From CAITJF01 sp032654645 (GTDB lineage Bacteria > Pseudomonadota > Gammaproteobacteria > Burkholderiales > Gallionellaceae): DNA of 64,000 nucleotides. The translations under genes and the position numbers were made by a program. The number at the start of each line of letters is the position of its first letter. The stretch's first letter is position 1. The notes beneath the pieces are model-generated. The model worked only from the letters and a program-made list of their open reading frames with translations, did no database searches and had not been told where the DNA came from. The DNA lies in contig JAULAW010000003.1 in the NCBI GenBank assembly GCA_032654645.1, positions 1 through 64,000 on the forward strand, in the 5' to 3' direction. Positions 42,059 to 51,091 of the stretch are shown here, one piece after another.

Positions 42059-45000
42059 ATGAAGAATACTGAGGTTTTACATTACAAGTCTGTTTGGTTG
42101 TTCTCTATTTTCGCGGCTCTCTTTATGCTTGCGACTTCTGGTGCAGCCTTTGCACAAGCTACAGCCACAATCGGCGGCAGCCTGTTTACGGGCGAACAGT
42201 GGACTCCCCCGAGTGTCTACGCATGGAGCCCAAAACTGACCGGAATCGACGCTGCGAGTGGCGTTCCAGACGGGGGCAATGCCGCGATTAATAACGACGG
42301 CACAAGGCAGGTCGAAGTCATGGTTCAGAATCTCGACACAGGCGATTTCGTCGACTACGGGATAGTCGCATCAGGTACAAATACCTGGTCGTTGGATGTT
42401 GCGGCACCGGGCAACTATCTGGCCATGTTCATGGCAGACGGCCATGACGCGACCAGCCGCGAATACCATGTTCTCCCAGGCACCATCACGATGACGCAGA
42501 ACGCGTATCTTCCGCCTGCTTCGATTCCGAACGCTAACCTTTTGGTCTATGCCTTCAAGGACAACTATGTCAACAGCGAGGACGACTATCCGATGGACTT
42601 CGCCCTCAAGAGCGTGAAATTCACGGTTAAAAACGACAAGGGGGTTGTCGTCAAGACGGGCATTAGCGGAACGCAGACGTTGGCGGATATGCCGGTCGGC
42701 GCAGGCCCCGACATTAACGGACTCTATTTTTTCACCGGTCTCGAACCAGGAAACTACGAAGTGACCGCTGAAATTTTGTCCGATGTGATGATAAGCGACC
42801 CGACCACGGGCGCGCTCGTAGCGCCCACCGCCTGCGAAGCGCCTCCTTGCAACTCAAGCTCGCAGTGGTATCAGATATCATCGTCAGAAGGAACAAAAGT
42901 TGAAGAAATATCGCTCTATCCCGGAGACCCCGGCACAGCCGCTGGCGGCTACATGGTATGGTTCGCGTTCGTGGACAAGCTTGGCCAAAATACTACGTCG
43001 AGCACCACAGGAACACCCGGTTCGATTTCCGGCACACTCTATGATGGCGACGGCATAGTAGGGTTAGCGGCCGCCGGGTTAGATCCCGCCTTGTTCATTC
43101 CGGACCCAATTAACAAGCCTTGGCAAAGTGTAGTCACGATTAACGATAGAGCGCCCAACGGGCTGCTGGTGCTCTACCCGAATATCCAGACCATAGGGGT
43201 GGTCAAGCCTATCGCCACAACTGAGGCGAATCCGGATGGCACATACACATTCACCAACGTTCCCCCCGGCAACTACGTGATATTCGCGACAGACCTCCCG
43301 CTTGATTATGTCTGGGTGCAGACGCAGGCTACAGTTACACCCGGCGCAAACTTGACCATGGTGGATCTCCTGCCGATGCGCTGGTACGCCAGGACGTTGG
43401 GCACCGTCACTTCTACTGCCACTACCACTACCACTACCACTACTATTACCACTGATCCGATCACTGGTGCTCCAGTAATTGATCCGACCACCAATTTGCC
43501 TGTAACTATAACTACAACTACATCTACAACTACAACTACACCTGTCCCCAATGCGAAGGTCACGATGAGGATCGAGGACGGCACCATCTGGAAAGAGACA
43601 GTAACGGATGCTTTCGGGAAATACCTGTTTGACGAACTTCCCGAGGTAGAAGTCGTCGGCACAGTGAGCGTCGAGCCTCCGGCAGGCTACCGTGCCGTTG
43701 TTGATACGGTAAATAACTATGACCTGAGTTCAAGAACTATCCAGTGGTACACAATGAACTATCAGGCTGACCTGCAGCTCGAGCCAATTCCCGCCACCGA
43801 AGGTGTGATCAGGGGTTTTGTGCATAACGACAACTGGGAACTCAACCCTGTCACGCATGTATGGAGCACTGGCGGACTTTACGATGAGAAGGAAGAAAAG
43901 ACATTCGACGGAGTGACGGTAGAGCTTCTCGATGCCGCAGGCAATCCTGTACCAGCCCTTGATGCTTTAGGCAACCCTGTGCTGGATACTTTAGGCAATC
44001 CTGTATATGTAACTGCCACGACAGGCGGCGTAAACCGGGACGGTCTTCTTAGCCAGCACTGGATACCACCGTACACATTCGCCCCTCCTTATTTTGATTC
44101 CTTCTTAAATATGCTTGTCGGTGGGATTCCTGATGAGATTGGCGGGGTCTTCAAAGGCACGACCGTAGGGCAGTATGAGTTCAGGGGCTTGGCTCCCGGC
44201 GACTACCAGGTACGTGTAGTGGTTCCGAATGGTTTTTCCCCGGTTGAACCCGGAGGAGTAAAAACGGTTGTAGCATTGGGCGGCGGCAGCTCCGTAAAGG
44301 CCGACCTCGGCATCAAGACCAGAGTTCCTCTGGCCGGTGAGATCGAGGGCGGCATTTTCGATGACTTTAACCTCGACAACAATATATGGAGCGGCTTGTA
44401 CGGCGAGAAGGCCGGAGTTCCTGGCGCGCCGCTGGGCGTCTATGACCACCTCGGGTATTTCCTCGGTTCCGCGATCATGTCCAGATGCTACGCCGGTTCG
44501 ACCGTATGCACAGCCTGTCCAGAGGATCCTGCCCTTGTTGATCCCGTCACAGGTATATCAACAGGGAGGTTCGCGCCTGGTACACTAGGTTGCCCCGATG
44601 TAGCCGTGGAGGCGCCTGAAGTCGGCATTCGTGTAGTTTCCGGGCCGCACATCTTCGTCGGCAACGACCCGGCCTTCCCAGGTGCGGGCGGCTATGACCC
44701 GTCCTTCGATCCGCTGCCATGGACCTACAACTTCCGTCAGGGTTCGAACAAGTTTGAGGCCGACTGGTCGCTGTTATCTACAGCGATGGCCAACGCGGAC
44801 GGTGGCGCCATGATCGGCGGGCCTTTGGGCAACGATCTGATCAAACCGCAGAACCAGCCCATAATCGTCAGTGTCACGCCGGTTGCATCTGCAGCACCGC
44901 AAGGCTCGACGGCGGTGGCGCAAAGCGGTTACTTCAACATGCTGGCATTGAACAATGCGGGTACGTTGACCGACGCTGGAAGCTTCCAATTGGCCTTGCT

Positions 45001-46867
45001 TACGGCCACGACCCCTGCGCCTGCCCCGGTCGTCCTGAGCATCACCGGCTCGAATTTCGGCGCTGCCCAGGGCTACTCCACGGTGACTTTGTCTGGCGTG
45101 AAGCTGGCAGTGAAATCGTGGTCCAGCAACAACATCGTTGTGACCGTACCCGTTGACGCGATCAGAGGAGCGCTGGTGGTTGCGACTTCTACCGGCATCT
45201 CGAATGCGATCTACCCGTCTCTCGGCTACAGCACTACAATGGCGGCCAACATGGCCAGCAGGTCGGTCTTTGTGAACGCCAATGCGACAGGTTTGGGCAA
45301 TGGCAGCGAAGCGAGCCCTTACAAGACTATTGCTAAAGCGCTGGATAACCTGCCTGCGGTGCCTGGCGTCAGGTATGTGTTCGTGCAACCTGGAACCTAC
45401 AACGAAAGGGTGCAGATCAAGCAGAGCAATGTGGCGCTTGTCGGCTCCGGCGCGCATGAGACCACCATCAACGCCAACATGCCATTGACCATTTCCTCCA
45501 AGGGAGTGACCAGCGGTGGCCCGGCCATCTTCATCGGCAAGGGCGGTATTGCCGGAGCATTGACCAAGGTAACGGTGAGCGGCTTCACGATCAAGGGCGG
45601 CTCTTCGGGGGATGAAAGCGGCGGCGGTATTTTCGGGGATTTCGGCAACACCAGCCTCGATATCAACACCTCCATCATCACCCGGAACAGGGGCGAGTAC
45701 GGCGGTGGCATCTGGCTGCACAAGTCTAACCACAACGTCAACATCTGGTCGAACGTCATCGCTGCCAACGGCGCGGTGGGCGGATACGGCGGCGGCATCA
45801 GCGTCAACGACGAGCCAGGGTACGGCTCCGCCATCCTGTACGGCGCAAACGAGCATCTGATGGACGACGCCGCTTACCCGGTGCTCACGACCTCGTACAA
45901 CATCTACAACAATCTCGTGATCTACAATGCGTCGCCTGACTACGGCGGTGGCATGTCGCTGTACGAAGCGAAAGACCGTCTCAACATCTTCGGCAACGTG
46001 ATCATGGAGAACAAGTCGTATGACCATGGCGGCGGCATCTTCTTCGAAGACTGCGGCCCGGTGGATCTTTCCGGCAACGTCTTCATGCACAACTACGCCA
46101 TGGATGACGGCGGCGCGGTGAGCTTCGAGGATGTGGGCGACAACGCATCGATTGTAAGGGTGTACAACAACCTGTTCGCCGAGAACATCGCCGACGACAA
46201 TGGCGAGAATACCGCACGCGGTGGCGCACTGTCCTTCGACGACACACTCAGGGCCGAGGTCTTTAACAACACCATCGTGGGCAACATCGTAGCCGGTTCC
46301 AACAACCCGAGGGGCGGCGCCATAGACTCCGAGCGTCACGGCCACGAGTACATGAACCTCAGCCCCGCGTTCAGCAATGTCAAGATCCAGAACAACATCA
46401 TCTGGAACAACTGGCGCCTGAACTATGACCGCGTGCACACTCGCGGCAATGGGTTCGGAGGCCATGACTACAAGATGGGCACGCACTACGTCTGGACGCA
46501 GGACAACCTGCATGTGGATAACCCCGCAGTGCAGGGGGAGTATGCAAGCCAGAACAATTCCGAGAGCTTCACGGTGGTCAACTACAACGACATCTCGGAT
46601 GGCAGCTACGCCGGACGCACAGGGAATATGAATGTTAACCCCGGCTTCGTTAACCCATCTGTCTATAACTGGCGTCTGGCTCCAGGTTCGCCGGTGGCCA
46701 ACAAGGCGCCCGCAACGACCTCGCCTTTGCAGGACTTGGAGAGGAACCGCCGCTTGGCAACAGGCGGGTTTGTCGAGATGGGGGCTTATGAGTTGTTATC
46801 GCCACAGCCGAGCATCGTAATGATACCGAAGATCAGGAACATCATCGTGATGCCGAAGCACAACTAA
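42059..46867 (+). CDS. very large secreted protein: Cna-B/SdrD-like, IPT/TIG and right-handed beta-helix domains
   Basis: The 1602-residue product follows AAGGAG and has a signal peptide (AALFMLATSGAAFA). Residues 40-900 hold several carboxypeptidase-regulatory/SdrD-B-like modules (YFFTGLEPGNYEVTAEILSD, YTFTNVPPGNYVIFATDLP, YEFRGLAPGDYQVRVVVP), with a Thr-rich run at about 450-490. Residues about 980-1055 are an IPT/TIG domain (PVVLSITGSNFGAAQGYSTV). Then SRSVFVNANATGLGNGSEAS starts a DUF1565/pectate-lyase-like beta-helix with many GGGI turns (GGGIFGDFGN, GGGIWLHKSN, GGGISVNDEP). No anchor is visible, so it is probably released or surface bound. The secretion operon 3-14 kb upstream is a candidate exporter (inference). 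Substrate or enzyme activity is unknown. Confidence 0.8.
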   Translation: MKNTEVLHYKSVWLFSIFAALFMLATSGAAFAQATATIGGSLFTGEQWTPPSVYAWSPKLTGIDAASGVPDGGNAAINNDGTRQVEVMVQNLDTGDFVDYGIVASGTNTWSLDVAAPGNYLAMFMADGHDATSREYHVLPGTITMTQNAYLPPASIPNANLLVYAFKDNYVNSEDDYPMDFALKSVKFTVKNDKGVVVKTGISGTQTLADMPVGAGPDINGLYFFTGLEPGNYEVTAEILSDVMISDPTTGALVAPTACEAPPCNSSSQWYQISSSEGTKVEEISLYPGDPGTAAGGYMVWFAFVDKLGQNTTSSTTGTPGSISGTLYDGDGIVGLAAAGLDPALFIPDPINKPWQSVVTINDRAPNGLLVLYPNIQTIGVVKPIATTEANPDGTYTFTNVPPGNYVIFATDLPLDYVWVQTQATVTPGANLTMVDLLPMRWYARTLGTVTSTATTTTTTTTITTDPITGAPVIDPTTNLPVTITTTTSTTTTTPVPNAKVTMRIEDGTIWKETVTDAFGKYLFDELPEVEVVGTVSVEPPAGYRAVVDTVNNYDLSSRTIQWYTMNYQADLQLEPIPATEGVIRGFVHNDNWELNPVTHVWSTGGLYDEKEEKTFDGVTVELLDAAGNPVPALDALGNPVLDTLGNPVYVTATTGGVNRDGLLSQHWIPPYTFAPPYFDSFLNMLVGGIPDEIGGVFKGTTVGQYEFRGLAPGDYQVRVVVPNGFSPVEPGGVKTVVALGGGSSVKADLGIKTRVPLAGEIEGGIFDDFNLDNNIWSGLYGEKAGVPGAPLGVYDHLGYFLGSAIMSRCYAGSTVCTACPEDPALVDPVTGISTGRFAPGTLGCPDVAVEAPEVGIRVVSGPHIFVGNDPAFPGAGGYDPSFDPLPWTYNFRQGSNKFEADWSLLSTAMANADGGAMIGGPLGNDLIKPQNQPIIVSVTPVASAAPQGSTAVAQSGYFNMLALNNAGTLTDAGSFQLALLTATTPAPAPVVLSITGSNFGAAQGYSTVTLSGVKLAVKSWSSNNIVVTVPVDAIRGALVVATSTGISNAIYPSLGYSTTMAANMASRSVFVNANATGLGNGSEASPYKTIAKALDNLPAVPGVRYVFVQPGTYNERVQIKQSNVALVGSGAHETTINANMPLTISSKGVTSGGPAIFIGKGGIAGALTKVTVSGFTIKGGSSGDESGGGIFGDFGNTSLDINTSIITRNRGEYGGGIWLHKSNHNVNIWSNVIAANGAVGGYGGGISVNDEPGYGSAILYGANEHLMDDAAYPVLTTSYNIYNNLVIYNASPDYGGGMSLYEAKDRLNIFGNVIMENKSYDHGGGIFFEDCGPVDLSGNVFMHNYAMDDGGAVSFEDVGDNASIVRVYNNLFAENIADDNGENTARGGALSFDDTLRAEVFNNTIVGNIVAGSNNPRGGAIDSERHGHEYMNLSPAFSNVKIQNNIIWNNWRLNYDRVHTRGNGFGGHDYKMGTHYVWTQDNLHVDNPAVQGEYASQNNSESFTVVNYNDISDGSYAGRTGNMNVNPGFVNPSVYNWRLAPGSPVANKAPATTSPLQDLERNRRLATGGFVEMGAYELLSPQPSIVMIPKIRNIIVMPKHN

Positions 46868-46902
46868 GATTCAGGCAGCAAGAGAAACATGATGTAGTTG
46901 TC

Positions 46903-46926
46903 GGGGCGGGAGAAAATCCCCGCCCC
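46903..46926 (+). terminator. GC-rich hairpin after the beta-helix gene
   Basis: GGGGCGGG and CCCGCCCC form an eight-bp stem around an eight-base AGAAAATC loop, about 35 bases after the stop. No T-run follows; a stronger terminator lies 40 bases on. Confidence 0.6.
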
Positions 46927-46965
46927 GGTAAATAAAGATTCAGGCAACAGAAACGCTTAACGGAT

Positions 46966-47016
46966 GCCGGGATAAATCGGGTTTTTAGAAACCCGGATTA
47001 TCCCGGCCTTTTTTTT
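46966..47016 (+). terminator. strong intrinsic terminator
   Basis: GCCGGGATAAATCGGGTTT pairs with AAACCCGGATTATCCCGGC (17 pairs with one mismatch) around a short TTAG loop, followed by nine T residues at 47008-47016. It is a textbook Rho-independent terminator for the beta-helix gene. Confidence 0.93.
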
Positions 47017-47679
47017 GGGAAACGCAGCGGTATCCGCCTAGTTTTTGCACCTTCGATGCAACTCACCTTTTGGGTGGAGCTGTTGCTGTAGCGCGATAGC
47101 CGCCGGGTCAATCGCTCGATGAATCGAGCTCCTACAGGGGCAACTGAAGTTTCTGGCATAACTTAGGGGGTGGGTCAAAATTCAATATGCCTATGAACAA
47201 TTTTCAGCTGCAAAGAACACACCCCCATCCTAATTGCCCCCTCGCTTCGCTCTCCCCCTCTGAAGGGGAAGGAACGATCGCTCTCTCTCCCCCTAGGATA
47301 ACCAGCGACTTGGCTGGCGTAGTTGGGCAGCCTAGTCGAATGGCTAGTGGTTTCATCAGAGAGTTGGAGAGAGGGTGTTTTCTCCCCCTTGAGGGTGATT
47401 CGTGGAATACGCAGGCATGGTACGGGGAAGATTCGTCATGCCGGACTTGATCCGGCATCCAGCTGTGAACAATTTGGTATTTCAACGGATTGTGCCGCTT
47501 TTGTAGGTGCGAATTTATTCGCACATAACACGTTGAGCGTGCGAATAAATTCGCACCTACCTACCCATCAACTGCGATTTTTTGAGATGCCCTGTAATCA
47601 ATGTGCTGGGTTCTTGCCGAGAGAGGCGAGCAAGCAGAGTAGCATTACATGGCAATTACAAACGTGTTGGCTTCCGTAG
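47017..47679. other. gene-free spacer with palindromic repeats
   Basis: No gene is visible in about 660 bases. It holds a half REP palindrome (about 47086-47136, ending GAGCTCCTACAG), a C/G-rich block of the dispersed type (47212-47300), and a long hairpin at 47503-47560. Confidence 0.6.
47503..47560. repeat. long perfect palindrome (22-bp arms)
   Basis: Arms at 47503-47524 and 47539-47560 are perfectly complementary (start GTAGGTGCGAATTTATTCG) around a 14-base loop; each arm is itself partly palindromic. A half-size relative lies at 39938-39959, so it belongs to a dispersed family. Confidence 0.85.
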
Positions 47680-48477
47680 TTATTGTTTGTTTTTTCTATT
47701 CAAATGCATGTTGGCAGTGGCTGCCCGCAACAGTTCGTCAACGCTTCTCTTTTTGCCAACTTCGGTAATATGACCAAATGACAAAGTAATGCCCCAGCCA
47801 CTCTGGATAAAATTTTTCTCTGCGGCGAGGGTAATCCTGGCGCCCAATTGTTCACAGGATTGCTGATCTGTTTCAGGTAGCAATAACACGAATTCATCAC
47901 TACCCATGCGGGAAGCGGTATCAATGTTCCTTGAGTTTTCACGTAGCGTGCCAGCCAAAGTTTTAAGCGCCTCATCACCAATTTGATGACCCTGCTTGTC
48001 ATTCAATTCTCTGAAATTGTCAATATTGATATATAGCAAAGAATAAGGGATGCCGGATCGCTCGCTTTGCAACTGCTTGGCTTCAAACCGGTTAATTAAT
48101 TCCAAACGATTGGCCAAGCCGGTCAGCCCATCCTTGCGTGAATATTCCTTGTCTTTCCATAATTTTGTTACCACACGCCCAATAACCGTAAACGTTACAC
48201 CACGTGTAAAAGCGTTCATCAAGAATGCACTGATGGGGAAGTTTGGCCAAGTAACCGCCGCCTCAGCAAAGCTCCAGGCAAAGGCACAGAAAATGGCAAC
48301 TATCGTAATTGTTTGTGAATCAGAGCGGCGCAGTGTTTGCAATGCGCTGATACGTGCAGTTTGAATCACGGGTAAACAATAAAGCACATCCAGCGAATAG
48401 TAATTCGCTGCCATCTTGTAATCCAGGATGGTAATGAGAAGAACTTCCAGGACAATCAGAAAAAAGCGTAAATACAT
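47680..48477 (-). CDS. membrane diguanylate cyclase with variant GSDEF motif
   Basis: The 265-residue protein has N-terminal membrane helices (FFLIVLEVLLITILDYKMA, IVAIFCAFAWSFAEAAVTW) and a GGDEF domain from about residue 115 (KDGLTGLANRLELINRFEA, LLYINIDNFRELNDKQGHQI). The signature reads R-M-G-S-D-E-F, with Ser for the second Gly. An inhibitory I-site RNID lies exactly five residues before it. The remaining catalytic Asp/Glu residues are present, so it could make cyclic di-GMP or act as a receptor. The response regulator 100 bases away is on the same strand. Confidence 0.88.
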   Translation of the reverse strand: MYLRFFLIVLEVLLITILDYKMAANYYSLDVLYCLPVIQTARISALQTLRRSDSQTITIVAIFCAFAWSFAEAAVTWPNFPISAFLMNAFTRGVTFTVIGRVVTKLWKDKEYSRKDGLTGLANRLELINRFEAKQLQSERSGIPYSLLYINIDNFRELNDKQGHQIGDEALKTLAGTLRENSRNIDTASRMGSDEFVLLLPETDQQSCEQLGARITLAAEKNFIQSGWGITLSFGHITEVGKKRSVDELLRAATANMHLNRKNKQ

Positions 48478-48576
48478 ATTTTTATGTTGTCATTGAGGTG
48501 AGAAACGTATTGCGTGGAAGGCAATCTTAACAGACATTGCCCCAGGCTAAGCAAACAGGTGCTGCCAGAATTCAAA

Positions 48577-49272
48577 TCAGGGCTTTGTTGCTCCCTTGGT
48601 TAATCCATGCTTGTGCGCGTAATCCCACAGATCCAGCTTATTTGTGACCTCAAGTTTCGAGTAAATAGAACTAAGGTGATTCCGCAAGGTGCTTTCGCTG
48701 ACGTGCAGTTCTTTAGCAATATCGCTGCCAGTGGCGCCTGCGCGGGCTGTCACCGCCATTACGATATTCAGTTCTCTGGGTGTGAGTGATGCTATTTTTT
48801 GTTGTTCAGGGTTGTTTTGTTCAGCCGATTTTTTACGGGAAAGCTCTAAAATAATTCTGCCCATCCTGGCTTGATCCATCCACAACTGGCCTTCATGAAC
48901 TCGTTCAATGGCAGTTAATATTGTCTCTGGCGGCATTTCTTTTTCGAGAACGCCTTTAGCGCCGGCAATGATGGCTTTATCATGTAGCGCAGTATCACGA
49001 GATCCGGTTAATACTAAAATTTTCGCTTTTGAAAGAATGGCAAGTCGCGGAATAATATCTATTCCCTGTTCGGCGCCGAGATCGAGGTCTAGCAAAATGA
49101 CATCAGGCGATAGCTTTCCCATCTGGGTGGATGCTTCTGCAAAGCTGGTGAATTTTCCGATCACTTGCATTCTTGGTTTTTGACTCTCGATCAGCTTTTC
49201 CAAGCCCCAAAGCACACTGCGGTGATCATCAATGAGCAAAACGCGAATAGTTTCAGCAATGAGTTCGGTCAT
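48577..49272 (-). CDS. NarL/LuxR-family response regulator
   Basis: The 231-residue protein has a receiver domain (VLLIDDHRSVLWGLEKLIES, phospho-acceptor Asp in SPDVILLDLDLGAEQG, Lys in LEKEMPPETIL) and a C-terminal LuxR helix-turn-helix (SLTPRELNIVMAVTARAGAT, LHVSESTLRNHLSSIYSKLE). It is encoded four bases after its cognate histidine kinase, so the two form an operon. Target genes are unknown. Confidence 0.93.
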   Translation of the reverse strand: MTELIAETIRVLLIDDHRSVLWGLEKLIESQKPRMQVIGKFTSFAEASTQMGKLSPDVILLDLDLGAEQGIDIIPRLAILSKAKILVLTGSRDTALHDKAIIAGAKGVLEKEMPPETILTAIERVHEGQLWMDQARMGRIILELSRKKSAEQNNPEQQKIASLTPRELNIVMAVTARAGATGSDIAKELHVSESTLRNHLSSIYSKLEVTNKLDLWDYAHKHGLTKGATKP

Positions 49273-49276
49273 AAAA

Positions 49277-50983
49277 TTAATCCTTGATGAGTGGGATGGT
49301 CACGCGCACAACAGTATATCCATCGGCATTGTTTTCAACCAACGTCTCTCCATTAAGAGATAAAACACGTTCATAAATGGATTTAGGTTTGAAGCGTTTT
49401 ATATCCTGGGGAGCATCACCTGTTTCGTTGCCAATTTCCAGCAAGAAATGGGTGTCGGTGCTTTGAATGGCAACAAAGGCTAATTTCGCGCTGGTGTGCC
49501 GAAGAATATTGCTTAGCCCTTCTTTAATAATTTGAAATGCCGCATCTGCCAGCCGTCCGGGTATATTAGGATCAGCCGCACCCTTGACCTCAACTCGAAT
49601 GCCGTAAAATAGCAGCATCCGCTCCGCCTGATTTTTCACGGCAGAAATAAGGAAATCACCCCGCATCTGCGATTTTTCCCGCAAATTCTCTTTGTAGTTG
49701 CGCAAGTCATGTACGGTCATATTGGCCATGTTGATGATCTCGCCAATTTTTGCGGCCAGTTGATCATTAGATTTGAATTCTCGGGAAAGCGCATCAAGAG
49801 CCAAGGTCAGTCCAATATAGGGTTGAATGGTGGTGTCGTGAACGTCGAGTGAAATTCTGTGGCGCTCATGCCCTTCTGCCTCGGCGACGAGATTCTCGAT
49901 TAACTGCATATTTTCGACAACTGATGACAGGGCATCGGCAACTTGTTTGGTGAATGCGACGTTGGACCGATTAAATACCCGGTTGCCTGCGATCAAAAAA
50001 ATTCTGCCTGAAGTTACACCCTGCTGCCGATATGGAACAGAGATGAATGATTCACCATCGAACAAGTTGGATAGGGTTGCACATTCATTGAAATATCTAT
50101 CGGTGGGTTCATTGGAATTAATGTCATATGCGATGTATTTATTGAAGCTTCTCAAGCTGTGGGCCGCAGAGTTCTCGTAAGCAACCGCAAGCGAGTTGGG
50201 CAATATAAGAAGCTCCTTTGCGGTTGTTTCGGTGATTTCTTTGGGCGCTTCGGGATTGTTCAACTTGCGCCGGTCCGTTGCATGCATAACGTATTTCGGC
50301 GTCAGCTCGGCGCGATTTAAAACGATGATGCAGCGGGTTCCCCGGTAAAACTCGACCAATCTGCAAAGGTTAATCATGATTACTTGATTAACTTTAAAAC
50401 GCGGGTTCCAACTGGTGCTTATTTCTTGTAAAAGTCTGAGCCGTCGTTTGAGTACGATTCGACTTCTTCCCCAATGCGCAATCATGTATCCGAAAACAAC
50501 AAGATAAATTGGGCGAATGACGGCTTCGCCTAAATCGTAGCTTTTTGTGGGTGAGACCGAAGCCAATCCTGCAATAGTAAATAGGGCGACAGATGCAATG
50601 GTGACCCTCAGTCCTTCCCTGAATCCCCAGGAAAAAGATGAGACGAGAATTGGAAAAAAGAAAAAGAAAAAGAAAATGCTGTCAGAACCACCTGTCAAAG
50701 CGACCAGAAATGAAAAAAATACAGTATCAATCCAGTGCGCTGCCCGGTTCGATGCCAATTCGAGAAATATGTGCATGTCATGCACAAACACAAAACACGC
50801 ACTATATAAGCAGTAGGAAATGAGTAGTACGTGTGTGAATTGGTTAGGCAAGCCCGACTCAATCGGGTCTATAAGAAACACGAGCAGGCTGGAACAGGCA
50901 AGGATAAACCTCATCCATATCTGGATGAGTAAATCGAGTGACTCCTCTCTTTCTTGATCGACGCCTTGATCTTGTCTGGACAT
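49277..50983 (-). CDS. membrane sensor histidine kinase (NarX/HisKA_3 type)
   Basis: The 568-residue protein has about five or six N-terminal membrane segments (SLLVFLIDPIESGL region, IFFFFFFFPILVSSFSWGF, VALFTIAGLASVSP), a GAF-like middle and a HisKA_3 dimerisation helix with ISLDVHDTTIQPYIGLTLAL near residue 380 (His-Asp-x3-Gln). The ATPase domain has an N-box (AFQIIKEGLSNILRHTSAK), but the usual D-x-G-x-G box reads LEIGNETGDAP, a weakened version. It is cotranscribed with the LuxR-type regulator. The signal is unknown. Confidence 0.88.
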   Translation of the reverse strand: MSRQDQGVDQEREESLDLLIQIWMRFILACSSLLVFLIDPIESGLPNQFTHVLLISYCLYSACFVFVHDMHIFLELASNRAAHWIDTVFFSFLVALTGGSDSIFFFFFFFPILVSSFSWGFREGLRVTIASVALFTIAGLASVSPTKSYDLGEAVIRPIYLVVFGYMIAHWGRSRIVLKRRLRLLQEISTSWNPRFKVNQVIMINLCRLVEFYRGTRCIIVLNRAELTPKYVMHATDRRKLNNPEAPKEITETTAKELLILPNSLAVAYENSAAHSLRSFNKYIAYDINSNEPTDRYFNECATLSNLFDGESFISVPYRQQGVTSGRIFLIAGNRVFNRSNVAFTKQVADALSSVVENMQLIENLVAEAEGHERHRISLDVHDTTIQPYIGLTLALDALSREFKSNDQLAAKIGEIINMANMTVHDLRNYKENLREKSQMRGDFLISAVKNQAERMLLFYGIRVEVKGAADPNIPGRLADAAFQIIKEGLSNILRHTSAKLAFVAIQSTDTHFLLEIGNETGDAPQDIKRFKPKSIYERVLSLNGETLVENNADGYTVVRVTIPLIKD

Positions 50984-51091
50984 GAAGTGCAGTTTTCCTG
51001 AATCGGAGAGATTATTTACGGCATATTTTCAGTGTTCAGCTTACCTGATTTCCCAATTCATGGGAATGGAACATCAGCCATAACAGGTGAT

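Noticed and set aside
44774..46513. 579-residue minus-strand frame
   Set aside because: It is antisense to the beta-helix gene, has no family features, and codon usage favours the sense frame.
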